A DNA stretch of 64,000 nt from Paenibacillus sp. XY044 (GTDB lineage: Bacteria > Bacillota > Bacilli > Paenibacillales > Paenibacillaceae), in NCBI RefSeq assembly GCF_002257645.1, contig NZ_NQMO01000005.1, positions 1 through 64,000 on the forward strand, given 5' to 3'. Made by a program: the position numbers and the translations under genes. Below the pieces are notes generated by a model that made no database searches, was not told where the DNA came from, and was given only the letters and a program-made list of their open reading frames with translations. Position 1 is the stretch's first letter. Every line of letters begins with the position of its first letter. This document shows, piece by piece, positions 9,691-18,695 of the stretch.

Positions 9691-9719
9691 AGTCTATGTC
9701 AGCACCGGGTGAGTGTCAA
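9691..9719 (-). promoter_or_regulatory. sigma-A promoter of pcrB-pcrA-ligA
   Basis: Minus strand: perfect TTGACA (9714-9719), 17-bp spacer, TAGACT (9691-9696, 4 of 6 consensus bases), placed about 40 bp before the pcrB start. Confidence 0.65.
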
Positions 9720-9724
9720 TTTGC

Positions 9725-9743
9725 GTTCGCATAAAATGCGAAC
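9725..9743. repeat. perfect palindrome GTTCGCAT-AAA-ATGCGAAC upstream of the pcrB promoter
   Basis: Eight-base perfect arms around AAA, ending six bases upstream of the pcrB -35 box. On the plus strand it is followed by ATTTTTT and could terminate plus-strand transcription; on the minus strand it is placed where an activator or repressor would bind. Confidence 0.6.
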
Positions 9744-9766
9744 ATTTTTTCGCCAATCCGCCGCAC

Positions 9767-9806
9767 GCAAAAAAGAAGATATGCTCCGGGTGAGAAGCAT
9801 ATCTTT
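9767..9806 (-). terminator. intrinsic terminator after the GDPD-like gene
   Basis: Perfect 10-bp stem (9776-9785 with 9796-9805) followed on the minus strand by CTTCTTTTTT. It separates the GDPD gene from the pcrB promoter. Confidence 0.85.
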
Positions 9807-9847
9807 CAAGCCATAAACGATTCATCGGGTGAACAATATGGATGCAA

Positions 9848-10720
9848 TTACCACCCGAACGCAAGCTGCCAGCGGTTGTCCCCGAGCTCTTGTTCCGTCA
9901 CAAAGTCGGAGTACACGCCCGTAACCCCCATTCGCTGCAGCCTATCGATTTCGGAAGGATCGTTAATCGTATTCACATAAGCCGTGATTCCAGCTTTCTT
10001 CAGCTTAGCCAGAAAGCCCGGTTTGGCTCGGGATTCCGGGATTGTTACCGCCTCAATTGAATGGCTGGCGGCGAAATCGATGACTTCCTGATCCGTATCC
10101 TTGGATGCGTACAGCGTATATATGATGGACGGAAACTCATAAATGCCGTTCACCATTTCCAGCATAGGCTGGTCGTAAATCTGCGGCACGACCCTTTCCA
10201 GCAGCGCGGGATCGCGTTTTTTCGCCGTATCCACGAGAATCTCCAGCTCTTTTTGAATATCCGCCTGCTCCTGTTCCTTCGTATCCGTCACGATATAAAT
10301 ATCGGGATAATGCTCCATCAGGTCCAGAATATCCGACCAATCCAGCGGCTCGTACGCGCCGAGGATTTTGCTGGTTTTAAAGTCACTGTAGGTCATCCTC
10401 CCCGACTGCTTGTCCTGCGGAAGATCATCCTTTTGCCCCAGCAGCTCGGTCATGTACTGCGTCCATTCATGCCTGGCCACCAGGTGGCCGTCCGCCGTCA
10501 GAAGAAGATCCACCTCGAACACGCGGTTTCCTTTTTCATAGTTGGCAATAAACGCTTCGTAGGAATTGGTGTACGCATGCTCGCGGATCCCGCCCATCGC
10601 GTGGGAAATGACCTGGTAATCGGTAAAATTGTTGCTGATGTCCTTGGAGCTTCCCTGGGGAACCCACATCATCAGGCCGGCCGCCACGACCAGCGCCAGC
10701 AATGCCACCCATTTCCTCAT
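9848..10720 (-). CDS. glycerophosphodiester phosphodiesterase-like (PI-PLC-fold) protein
   Basis: 290 residues with an N-terminal signal or anchor (about 3-22), so it acts outside the membrane. The barrel start reads ISHAMGGIREHAYTNSYEAF, then FEVDLLLTADGHLVARHEW, matching the GDPD pattern of a first histidine, an E-x-D metal pair and a second histidine. The usual HRG is replaced by HAMGG and the usual HD by HE, so it is a divergent branch. The substrate is not known; glycerophosphodiesters or teichoic-acid-related glycerophosphate are possibilities. AAAGGA lies 10 bases before the ATG at 10720, preferred over the GTG three codons upstream. It is a single gene with its own terminator. Confidence 0.8.
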   Translation of the reverse strand: MRKWVALLALVVAAGLMMWVPQGSSKDISNNFTDYQVISHAMGGIREHAYTNSYEAFIANYEKGNRVFEVDLLLTADGHLVARHEWTQYMTELLGQKDDLPQDKQSGRMTYSDFKTSKILGAYEPLDWSDILDLMEHYPDIYIVTDTKEQEQADIQKELEILVDTAKKRDPALLERVVPQIYDQPMLEMVNGIYEFPSIIYTLYASKDTDQEVIDFAASHSIEAVTIPESRAKPGFLAKLKKAGITAYVNTINDPSEIDRLQRMGVTGVYSDFVTEQELGDNRWQLAFGW

Positions 10721-10861
10721 CGGTATCACATCCTTTGCAGCAGCTTTCAGCGTGAGGGGAGCGCGTCTGAATAATTGGGAGCCGAATAAAAAGATAATTA
10801 AGTAGAGATTACCCGTTCGGGAGTAGCGTCAAACGATGAAGAGGGGTGGGGATTGTTGGGA

Positions 10862-10893
10862 AAAGAAAAAGGCACCGCCGAGAGCGGAGCCTT
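10862..10893 (-). terminator. intrinsic terminator after rfbD
   Basis: Hairpin AAGGC-CCGC / GCGG-GCCTT with one mismatch, then CTTTTTCTTTT on the minus strand. It ends the rfbC-rfbB-rfbD operon. Confidence 0.75.
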
Positions 10894-10921
10894 ATCGAAG
10901 CTTTCATTAGAGATAACCATT

Positions 10922-11800
10922 CTACTCTGTTCCTTGATCTTTAGTAGATAGATCCTGAATAAAATCATGCAGTCCCTCCCGCCAATCCCTCAAATCACTC
11001 AGCCCGTTAACCCGAATCGCCATATGATCCATGACCGAATATGCAGGACGGGGAGCCGGACGGGGAAATTGAGCCGTTGTGCAGGGCTCAAGCCGGGCAG
11101 TCATCTGAATACCAGCTTTGTCCGCTTCGTCAAAAATAGCACGGGTGAAGTCAAACCAGGTGCACTGCCCTGCATTGGAGGCATGGTAAATCCCGTATTT
11201 CTCCGTTTGGACGAGTTCGAGCAGAAAGCGGGACAAATCCACGGTGAATGTAGGTGAACCCAGCTGGTCATTGACGACCTGGAGCATGGGTTTCTCTTGA
11301 CCGAGGCGCAGCATCGTTTTGACAAAGTTGGCTCCGTGTGCGCCATACACCCAAGAGGTTCGGACGATAAAGTAACGGGAAGACAGGCTCTGTACAAACT
11401 GTTCGCCGGCCCGTTTGGTCTTGCCGTAGATGCTTTGGGGATCGGTCTCGTCATATTCTCGGTAAGGAACAGAAGATCTTCCGTTGAAAACATAATCCGT
11501 GCTGATATATACCAGCTTGGCTCCTCCGCTCTCCGCCGCCGTCGCTATATTCCGCGTGCCGATCGCATTAACCCGGTAAGCCCCGTCAATGTCCGTTTCT
11601 GCGGCGTCAACGGCGGTGTAGGCCGCGCAGTGGACAATCGTGTCCGGCCCAAAATCGGCGACGACCTGCTGGCATGCATCCCAACTGGTAATATCGAGCA
11701 TGGAACGCCCGCATCCCAGAACTTGATGCCCTGCTTGCTGGAACAAGGCGGCCACATCTCGGCCGAGTTGTCCTCCGGCTCCTGTCACCAGGACTTTCAT
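10922..11800 (-). CDS. rfbD: dTDP-4-dehydrorhamnose reductase
   Basis: 292 residues. It performs the last step to dTDP-L-rhamnose, using NAD(P)H. The Rossmann motif VTGAGGQLGRD is at the N-terminus and the YxxxK pair is YGKTK; the substrate-binding SWVYG is present. I start it at the ATG (11800) that overlaps the rfbB stop by four bases (ATGA) and follows GGGGGAC, not at an upstream start that would add 26 unrelated residues. Cytoplasmic; the product feeds rhamnose-containing surface glycans. Confidence 0.96.
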   Translation of the reverse strand: MKVLVTGAGGQLGRDVAALFQQAGHQVLGCGRSMLDITSWDACQQVVADFGPDTIVHCAAYTAVDAAETDIDGAYRVNAIGTRNIATAAESGGAKLVYISTDYVFNGRSSVPYREYDETDPQSIYGKTKRAGEQFVQSLSSRYFIVRTSWVYGAHGANFVKTMLRLGQEKPMLQVVNDQLGSPTFTVDLSRFLLELVQTEKYGIYHASNAGQCTWFDFTRAIFDEADKAGIQMTARLEPCTTAQFPRPAPRPAYSVMDHMAIRVNGLSDLRDWREGLHDFIQDLSTKDQGTE

Positions 11801-12825
11801 ACGCCGTCCCCCAAACGCGGACCGTACTGCTTTGTATAATAATCCTGATACTCGCCGGATAGAATTCGCGCCCACCACTCTTTATGATTTAGATACCACT
11901 GAATGGTCTCTTTGATGCCGGATTCAAAATGGTGCCGCGGCTTCCATCCGAGTTCCCTCATTATTTTGGCGGGATCGATTCCGTAACGGCGGTCATGCCC
12001 CGGCCGATCCTGAACATGCGTAATTAATGATTCCGGTTTACCCAGTTCCTCCAATATCGTTCTGACGATATGAAGGTTCGTCCGCTCATTGTTGCCGCCG
12101 ATGTTATAAACTTCGCCCGGCTTGCCTTGGTAGATGACAAGGTCGATGGCAGAGCAGTGGTCTTCAACGTACAGCCAGTCCCGGATATTTAACCCGTCGC
12201 CGTAGACAGGCAGCGGCTGCTCACTGAGGGCGCGGGAAATCATTAGCGGAATCAGTTTTTCCGGAAACTGATACGGACCGTAGTTGTTGGAACAGCGGGT
12301 AATATTCACGGGCAGTCCAAAGGTTTCATAATATGCTCGAACCATGAGGTCCCCTCCGGCTTTGCTCGCGGAGTAAGGACTGTTTGGGGCGAGCGGCGTC
12401 TCTTCCGTGAAGAGGCCGGTGTCTCCCAGTGTGCCGTATACTTCGTCGGTGGACACCTGAACGAATTTAGTCACACCATGCTTCCGGGCTGCATCGAGCA
12501 GCACCTGCGTCCCGAGCACATTCGTCTTCACGAAAATATCCGGTTCAAGTATGCTTCGGTCTACATGGGATTCAGCCGCAAAGTTTACGACGACGTCGAT
12601 CCCTCGCTGAAACCATAAATCCACCGCTGCCGCATCCGTAATATTGTCTGCCGTAAAGGTGTAGTGGGGATGATTCTGTACGGAGCTAAGGTTCTCGAGG
12701 TTGCCGGCATAGGTCAGTGCATCCATATTGATGATTTCCAAATCGGGATACTTTTGAAGCATATATACTATGAAATTACTGCCAATAAACCCCGCCCCGC
12801 CGGTAACGAGCATTTTCCTTCCCAT
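11797..12825 (-). CDS. rfbB: dTDP-glucose 4,6-dehydratase
   Basis: 342 residues, normal size. Extended SDR enzyme that dehydrates dTDP-glucose with bound NAD+. TGGAGFIGSNF is the NAD motif at the N-terminus, STDEVYG carries the catalytic Asp-Glu pair, and YSASKAGGD gives the Tyr-Lys pair. AGGAGG sits 10 bases before the ATG. It lies between rfbC and rfbD in one operon. Confidence 0.97.
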   Translation of the reverse strand: MGRKMLVTGGAGFIGSNFIVYMLQKYPDLEIINMDALTYAGNLENLSSVQNHPHYTFTADNITDAAAVDLWFQRGIDVVVNFAAESHVDRSILEPDIFVKTNVLGTQVLLDAARKHGVTKFVQVSTDEVYGTLGDTGLFTEETPLAPNSPYSASKAGGDLMVRAYYETFGLPVNITRCSNNYGPYQFPEKLIPLMISRALSEQPLPVYGDGLNIRDWLYVEDHCSAIDLVIYQGKPGEVYNIGGNNERTNLHIVRTILEELGKPESLITHVQDRPGHDRRYGIDPAKIMRELGWKPRHHFESGIKETIQWYLNHKEWWARILSGEYQDYYTKQYGPRLGDGV

Positions 12826-12849
12826 CGTTTAATCCCTCCTGGTCGTTAA

Positions 12850-13395
12850 TCAAAAGTTAAGCTCCGCATCCTTCAGCAGCGGATGACGCTGATCTTTATC
12901 CGACAGGATCGGAATTGCGACCGGCCAGTCTATGCCAAGAGCGGGATCGTTCCACAATATGCCCCGGTCATGCTCAGGAGAATAGTATTCATCTACCTTA
13001 TACAGAACCTGCGTACCGGGAACCAGCGTGCAGAATCCGTGGGCAAACCCTTTGGGCACGAGCAGCTGCCGCTTGTTATATTCGCTTAGAATAACCCCGA
13101 TCCATTCTCCAAACGTCGGCGAATCTCGCCGGACATCTACAATCACATCATAAATTGCACCGCCCAGAACGCGGACTAGCTTGGTCTGGGCTTTGGGGTT
13201 CAATTGATAGTGAAGGCCGCGGATGACGCCTGCCTCTGCGGAAAGCGATTGATTATCCTGAATGAATGTGTGCGTTATTCCCTGCTGACGCAGCACAGCC
13301 TCGTTATAGCCCTCCATAAAAAAACCCCGGTTGTCCCCATGAACAACAGGTTCGATCCACACGGCATCTGCCAAGCGTAATTGATTCACTTTCAC
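12850..13395 (-). CDS. rfbC: dTDP-4-dehydrorhamnose 3,5-epimerase
   Basis: 181 residues, full length. Cupin-fold epimerase; RGLHYQLNP carries the catalytic histidine, and the C-terminal half has the family's PKGFAHGF and YYSPEHDRGI motifs. The start is GTG with a weak GGGGG ahead of it. It is the first gene of rfbC-rfbB-rfbD. The pathway's first enzyme, glucose-1-phosphate thymidylyltransferase (rfbA), is not in the window, so it must lie elsewhere. Confidence 0.96.
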   Translation of the reverse strand: MKVNQLRLADAVWIEPVVHGDNRGFFMEGYNEAVLRQQGITHTFIQDNQSLSAEAGVIRGLHYQLNPKAQTKLVRVLGGAIYDVIVDVRRDSPTFGEWIGVILSEYNKRQLLVPKGFAHGFCTLVPGTQVLYKVDEYYSPEHDRGILWNDPALGIDWPVAIPILSDKDQRHPLLKDAELNF

Positions 13396-13692
13396 ACTGA
13401 AGGCCCCCTAATGGTAGTCTTGTAACCAAAATCGCATTCATTCTTATTAATATATGATGCTTTCAATCCGTGCGGTGATATATTGGTCCGCCCTTTTTCG
13501 GTATAAATCATCATAGGGAAACCATATCAATCGAGTGAGGTCAAAGAGGTATAGGGAGGTTTGGAAGAGCGGAAGCTCACGATTCAAATTCCATATATAT
13601 ACAATACACTATACCGGCAGCACGAGGAAATGAATATTTTAGTTTGAAAAACAAGCCATTGCGAATACACTTTCGACTGATCTCAGGGTAAA
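13396..13692. other. intergenic region upstream of rfbC
   Basis: About 300 AT-rich bases between the U32 gene terminator and rfbC. It must carry the rfbCBD promoter, but no -35/-10 pair on the minus strand stands out, and I see no gene. Confidence 0.4.
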
Positions 13693-13736
13693 ACAAAAAA
13701 AGGCAGAATCCGCGCCTTGTGGCGTGATTCTGCCTT
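13693..13736 (-). terminator. intrinsic terminator after the U32 gene
   Basis: Perfect 11-bp stem AAGGCAGAATC / GATTCTGCCTT (13700-13710, 13726-13736), then a T-rich tail TTTTTTTGTTTT on the minus strand, 12 bp past the stop. Confidence 0.9.
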
Positions 13737-13747
13737 GTTGCCGTATT

Positions 13748-16261
13748 TTATTTCACCAGCTGCCCACGCGTTACGCCGAGCTGGTTGGTCGCCTTCAATG
13801 TCTTCCATACCTGCGTGCCGCTGATTTCGCCGCGCAGGGCACGGTTGTACAGGTCGATGACCTCGTGGACCTGTTCCGGCGTTTCTTCCAGGAACTCGAC
13901 GCGGTAGGCCGAGACGCCGAGATCCATGAAATTCGTCAGGTACTCGGCACCGGACTGCTCGATGGCGTTGTAGACCGTGTTGCGGCAGCCCTCGTCCACG
14001 CGGACCGGGTGGGACATACCGATGCGGTCCTGCAGGGACGCCCGGTGCGATTCGCATGGTCGGCCGCAGTTCGTAAAGTCGGTGCCTTCGCTTAGGAAGG
14101 TACAGTACACACAGTGCTCCGTATGGAACATCGGCAGATGCTGGTGGATGACGATCTCCATCTGCGACGTATTGGAGCGCTCCAGCAGATCGACCATCTG
14201 CTGGATGTTCAGATCGTAAGACGGCGTAACCAGGTCACAGCCGGCTTCGAGGAACAGATCCACCGCTTTGTGATTGGCGATGTTGAGCGAGAAATCGCCA
14301 ATCAGCTGCGGATGATCGGCATCCGGGTTTTCCATCCGGTGGCGCAGGTAGAAGTACAGCGCCCCGGTGTTGCGCACAAGCACGGCGTCCGGCTTGAGGC
14401 GCAGGATGTTTTTGTGGTAGCCGTTCTCGTTCGGCATATGGATGCGCGGCGTCGCCAGCGCGATCCGCTTGCCGGCGGCATGAACGGCTTCCACCGCTGC
14501 CGGGAACTGCTTGATGAACTCGAAGTCGGCGTAAATCATCTCTACGCCGGCTTCGAGCGCAGCCTCAACCTGCGGGAGGCTGCGGCACAGCGCGGTGAGC
14601 TTCGCCTCACCGCGGGCCACCGGCGATGCGCTGCGCGCAGCATCGCTGAACACGGTCGCCGCCCGTTTCACGTACACGGGCGGCTTCGGGCGCTCGCCTG
14701 CGAGCAGTTCCACCGCCTGGCGGCGGATATTGTTCAGCTCGCGCATCGGCACGATGACGTCGCCCTGCAGGTCGACGTCCAGCTTCTCGAGCTGGTAGAC
14801 GGTGCCGCCCAGGCGGCCGAACTGCTCCTCGAGCAGGGCGTAATCCATCGGCCGCTTCTTGGCCACTTCCAGCTCCATCTCTGAATCCACCTGCACCGTC
14901 GTGCCCTTCTGCACGTCGGTCCAGACGGTAGTCAGCAGGCCGCCGGCATGGCCCACGGCTTTGACATGTACCGGGAACACCCGGTACGGCTTCTCCGTCT
15001 CGAACGTTTGACGCAAACGCTTGTCGAGCGCCGGATCGTTCGTTTTCCAGATGCGGTCGCCGACATGCACCTTGCGCAGGTCCACGTCGCTCCGGCCCGG
15101 AACGACGTCCACGATCCAGCCTTCGCCCGCTTCTCCGTCGATTTTGACGCCTTTGCGGCGCAGGTCGTAAATCCGTCCGCCCTCTTCCTGCTTCGTCGGG
15201 TCGCCGGCGTCGAACACGATGCCGTCACCGCGCTTCAGCGGAGCTTCAATCTTGCAGACCACGCCGTCGCGCAGAATCTTCTCGACCCGGCCGACGTACA
15301 CGCCGCGGCTTTTCGGGAACGTACCGTCCACCAGCTTTTTGTTGTTCGTGCCTTCGAGGAATCCGTGCGTAAAGCCGCGCGAAAAGCTCTGCTGCAGCTC
15401 GCGCATTTCCTCTTCGCTCGTCGGCGTGTTATCGCCGTCAAAATAACGGTCGATCGCCTTGCGGTACTTACTGACCACGTTGGCCACGTACTCGGGGCTC
15501 TTCAGGCGCCCTTCGATTTTAAAGGATGTGACGCCCGCCTCGATCAGCTCCGGCATTAAATCGATGGCCGCCAAATCTTTCGGCGACAGCAGATAGGCTA
15601 CATCGCCCATCGGCTTCTGCTCGCCGTCCACGATCAGGTCGTACGGCAGGCGGCAGGCCTGCGCGCATTCGCCGCGGTTGGCGGAGCGGCCGCCCCACAT
15701 TTCCGATGTCAGGCACTGACCGGAATAGGAGACGCACAGGGCGCCATGGACGAACACTTCCATCGGAAGCTTCGCCTGTTCCCCGATTTTTTGAATCTGC
15801 TTCAGGTTGTTTTCGCGCCCCAGCACGACACGCTCCATGCCCCACGGCTTGGTGAATTCCACCGCTTCCGGCGAGGTGATCGTCATCTGGGTCGAACCGT
15901 GAATCGGGAAGTCCGGGGAAATTTCCCGGATCAGCTTCACCAGCCCCAAATCCTGCACGATTACCGCGTCCACGCCCGCATCGATGCAGGCGTCGATCAG
16001 CTCTTTGGCATCCTCCAGCTCGTTTTCAAAAACCAAAATGTTAAACGTCAAAAAGCCCTTCACGCCATAGCTGTGAAGAAACGACATGATCTCCGGCAGC
16101 TCTGCCATCCGGAAGTTGTTCGCCCGGGCACGGGCGTTAAACTTTTCCACGCCGAAAAAGATCGCATCCGCCCCGTTGGCCACCGCCGCACGCATGCAGT
16201 CCCAGTCACCGGCCGGCGCCAGAAGCTCGACGTCTTCCCTTCTTAATGCCTGTTTGTTCAT
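13748..16261 (-). CDS. peptidase U32 family protein with DUF3656 (RlhA-like)
   Basis: 837 residues. The U32 signature is EVFVHGALCVSYSGQC (about 186-201), with further cysteines (GECAQAC) that in characterised members bind an iron-sulfur cluster. A middle DUF3656 region and a second U32-like barrel half with CVYC and NCGRPC motifs follow. The length and architecture match the RlhA/YrrO-like long U32 proteins; E. coli RlhA hydroxylates a 23S rRNA cytidine, so an RNA modification role is more likely than collagenase activity. GGGAGG sits 7 bases before the ATG. It is a single gene with its own terminator. Confidence 0.9.
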   Translation of the reverse strand: MNKQALRREDVELLAPAGDWDCMRAAVANGADAIFFGVEKFNARARANNFRMAELPEIMSFLHSYGVKGFLTFNILVFENELEDAKELIDACIDAGVDAVIVQDLGLVKLIREISPDFPIHGSTQMTITSPEAVEFTKPWGMERVVLGRENNLKQIQKIGEQAKLPMEVFVHGALCVSYSGQCLTSEMWGGRSANRGECAQACRLPYDLIVDGEQKPMGDVAYLLSPKDLAAIDLMPELIEAGVTSFKIEGRLKSPEYVANVVSKYRKAIDRYFDGDNTPTSEEEMRELQQSFSRGFTHGFLEGTNNKKLVDGTFPKSRGVYVGRVEKILRDGVVCKIEAPLKRGDGIVFDAGDPTKQEEGGRIYDLRRKGVKIDGEAGEGWIVDVVPGRSDVDLRKVHVGDRIWKTNDPALDKRLRQTFETEKPYRVFPVHVKAVGHAGGLLTTVWTDVQKGTTVQVDSEMELEVAKKRPMDYALLEEQFGRLGGTVYQLEKLDVDLQGDVIVPMRELNNIRRQAVELLAGERPKPPVYVKRAATVFSDAARSASPVARGEAKLTALCRSLPQVEAALEAGVEMIYADFEFIKQFPAAVEAVHAAGKRIALATPRIHMPNENGYHKNILRLKPDAVLVRNTGALYFYLRHRMENPDADHPQLIGDFSLNIANHKAVDLFLEAGCDLVTPSYDLNIQQMVDLLERSNTSQMEIVIHQHLPMFHTEHCVYCTFLSEGTDFTNCGRPCESHRASLQDRIGMSHPVRVDEGCRNTVYNAIEQSGAEYLTNFMDLGVSAYRVEFLEETPEQVHEVIDLYNRALRGEISGTQVWKTLKATNQLGVTRGQLVK

Positions 16262-16632
16262 CTATATCCTCCCAAACCGGCCCTCTGCCGGTTCTCATTC
16301 TAGAATTCTCGTTCCTGTGCTGACCTAACGATATGAATAACCAGCATGACTGCTGCTTTAACTTATCTAGTGTACCAAACATCTTCCGATCCTTCTACCA
16401 TCCCCACGAATTATCTCAATTCCCATAGGAAGGCAGCCATTTTGGCATTTCCATACGATCAGGTTGTCCCAGTATGGTAGAGTGCAAACCATGGCTATGG
16501 GCAAGCGTGCCTTGCATGATATTAAAAAGCCATTTGCAGTAAAACCCGACGTACCTCTTGGGAGATTCCACACACGCACGGCACAGCATAGGACATCACG
16601 CCTCTATGACATCCCTGGTCCGCCGGCATAGC
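16262..16632. other. intergenic region upstream of the U32 gene
   Basis: About 370 bases. An open frame on the minus strand (16367-16579) has a GTG start without a ribosome binding site and matches nothing I know. No clear promoter pair was found. Confidence 0.4.
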
Positions 16633-16667
16633 AAAAACCGGAACAGCCTATGGGCTATCCCGGTTCC
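16633..16667 (-). terminator. intrinsic terminator after the stalk-domain gene
   Basis: Stem AACCGG...CCGGTT with an inner pairing around AGCC/GGCT, followed by TTTTTGC on the minus strand, about 70 bp past the stop. Confidence 0.75.
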
Positions 16668-16736
16668 TGGTCAAAAAAATACTTTTGCTGCGCTTCATGC
16701 GGCAGCGGCTATCTCATATTCCCCACCCGGTCAGCT

Positions 16737-18695
16737 CTAATCGGCATTCGTAGTGGTCTTGACTTCATTTTTTTTCGTAAAGGTAAAAGAATTCAGTGTC
16801 TCATCCAGCGCCTTCTTCTGAATATCCGTGGCGTTAGCGTCGTTTAGGGACGCGGACAGCGTGTATACCGTACCGTTATGCTGAACGAGAACTTGGCGCG
16901 CGCTGTACGGAATGCCGTCCTTCACCTGACGGATCGAAAAGACGACGGCCGGCTCGCCGGCAAATGTGGTGTTCTCTACCTTTTCCAGCTTCAAATCCTT
17001 CTGATACTTCACTGCTTCATTGTAGAACGCCTTCATCTGGCTGACCGCTTCTTCAAAGGAGCTGTTCTTCTCGGCCGTGATCATCAGGCGTCCGCCCACG
17101 AACTGGTATTCCACCGGCGACAGCTCAAACTGGTCGCGGTTCGCGGTCCAGTACTGCGGAATACTTATTTGGTACTGATACGTTTTGGACGTCTTGGTCG
17201 TTTTCTTGGCTTTATCAATCAGGAACGTATTCTCTTCCATATGGCCGAACGAATCCGGCACGACGGTAAAATCAATGTTGACGCCCTTCATCAAATCCTT
17301 GAATTTGGCCATATCCGCCGGTTGGTCTTCCGGAGCGGCATATTCCACGTAGTAGCGGTAACCATCCTTCAGAATCATCACTTCATACTCGCGGATCCAA
17401 CCGTCGCCGTAATTATATCTGGCTTCGTTCACCAGCGCCTGTTCTCCGGATACCTCCAGCGGGTAGGTATCGACGACCTCATACGAATTTTTGACAAAAG
17501 ATTCTTCCAGCCATTTCTTCATCTGTCCGCCCCACTGCTCGAGCGAGTCGCCTTTTGGACCAGAAGACACGTTCAGCTTCAAGTAGCTGCCGTCCTTGCT
17601 TTCATAATACATATCCGCATGATCCATGCTCCAGCCGGCAGGGATGTCTAAAGCAATGCCGTAATCCTCGTTATACACGCCGCGCATTCCGTTTTTGACG
17701 GTGGACAGATCCTTCACTGCTTTGTCCGCCGGATTAAAGCTGGTATCAAAGGAGTTCAGCAGTCCGGCATATGTATTCAAGTCCTTATAGTTGGACGCCT
17801 GCAGGTCAGCAAAATACAGCTCGTACAGACGGTTATGACTCGAATACATCCGGCACTCCCAGAAGGTTCCGTCCCCGTCTTTGGTCACAATGCGGGCATA
17901 CGGCACCTTTGCTTTCGGGAAGGTCTCCCGGTCCACCACCATCTCGCCGCCCTTTTTGGCGTCCTCCACCAACTGGTCCAGCAACTCATCGGTGCTTAAA
18001 TCCCCATCCTGATCGGTGGCATGGACTTCAATGTAGTACTTTTCCTCTGCATCGTTAAAAGACGCAATACTCTCGGTCTCATCGCCGCTGCCGACGATCA
18101 GGCCGCTCGGATAATTCATCGTCCAGCCGTAGTAACTGTTGCCGATCTTCGTTTTGCCTACATCCGTATCGATCCCCGGATCCTGCGGACCGGCATCGCC
18201 CTCCGAAGGCGTCAGGCTGATCACCCATTCCCCGGCCGAGCCTGTGTTCATATGCGCTCCAATGCCTTGCGCCACCACGCGAAGAGGAACCATCAGGGTG
18301 CCGTTCACCATGGACGGTGCAGCGTCCAGCTTCACCTTGCGGCCGTCCACCCAGGCCAGTTGGCTGTCGATCGTTAAGCTGATCTGATGAGGGCCGTACC
18401 CGATTTTGACCACATTGTTTTTTTCCAGCTTCACTTCGCTGCCGAACGCCTTATTGAACACGCCCAGCGGAACCATCACGGTTCCATTCTTCTTGAACGG
18501 CTTCAAAATTTGGACTGTTTGCCCGTTAATCACTGCCGCCGTGCTTCCTGTCTTGAGCTGCAGAGTCCGCTTATCCGAGCTGCTGTCCGCCCATGCGGGC
18601 AGTGCGGCTGCCAGCATGATGACGCCGGCAAGTGCCGCCGACCCGATCTTACGAAACGCGCTTCCCTTCATCCGTGCCTGTCCCCTCTTCCCCAT
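16737..18695 (-). CDS. secreted stalk-domain (copper amine oxidase N-terminal-like) protein
   Basis: 652 residues. A signal peptide ends near PAWA-DSS (residues 34-39). Residues about 45-165 carry a stalk domain with the typical repeats NGTVMVPLGVF and NGTLMVPLRVV. The remaining ~480 residues are a series of three PsbP/lipoprotein-like globular segments of about 150 residues, with no catalytic motif I recognise. No copper-oxidase domain is present, so the name only describes the fold. It starts at an ATG sharing a base with the stop of the upstream HtrA-like gene (TAATG), so the two are coupled; a second ATG eight codons in, behind GAGGGG, is a possible alternative. Confidence 0.8.
   Translation of the reverse strand: MGKRGQARMKGSAFRKIGSAALAGVIMLAAALPAWADSSSDKRTLQLKTGSTAAVINGQTVQILKPFKKNGTVMVPLGVFNKAFGSEVKLEKNNVVKIGYGPHQISLTIDSQLAWVDGRKVKLDAAPSMVNGTLMVPLRVVAQGIGAHMNTGSAGEWVISLTPSEGDAGPQDPGIDTDVGKTKIGNSYYGWTMNYPSGLIVGSGDETESIASFNDAEEKYYIEVHATDQDGDLSTDELLDQLVEDAKKGGEMVVDRETFPKAKVPYARIVTKDGDGTFWECRMYSSHNRLYELYFADLQASNYKDLNTYAGLLNSFDTSFNPADKAVKDLSTVKNGMRGVYNEDYGIALDIPAGWSMDHADMYYESKDGSYLKLNVSSGPKGDSLEQWGGQMKKWLEESFVKNSYEVVDTYPLEVSGEQALVNEARYNYGDGWIREYEVMILKDGYRYYVEYAAPEDQPADMAKFKDLMKGVNIDFTVVPDSFGHMEENTFLIDKAKKTTKTSKTYQYQISIPQYWTANRDQFELSPVEYQFVGGRLMITAEKNSSFEEAVSQMKAFYNEAVKYQKDLKLEKVENTTFAGEPAVVFSIRQVKDGIPYSARQVLVQHNGTVYTLSASLNDANATDIQKKALDETLNSFTFTKKNEVKTTTNAD

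Noticed and set aside
11797..12825. A complete dTDP-rhamnose operon including rfbA
   Set aside because: Only rfbC, rfbB and rfbD are present; I looked for a thymidylyltransferase on both sides and saw none.
16367..16579. 70-residue open frame on the minus strand upstream of the U32 gene
   Set aside because: GTG start without a ribosome binding site, no recognised motif, and no conserved-looking composition. I left the region as non-coding.
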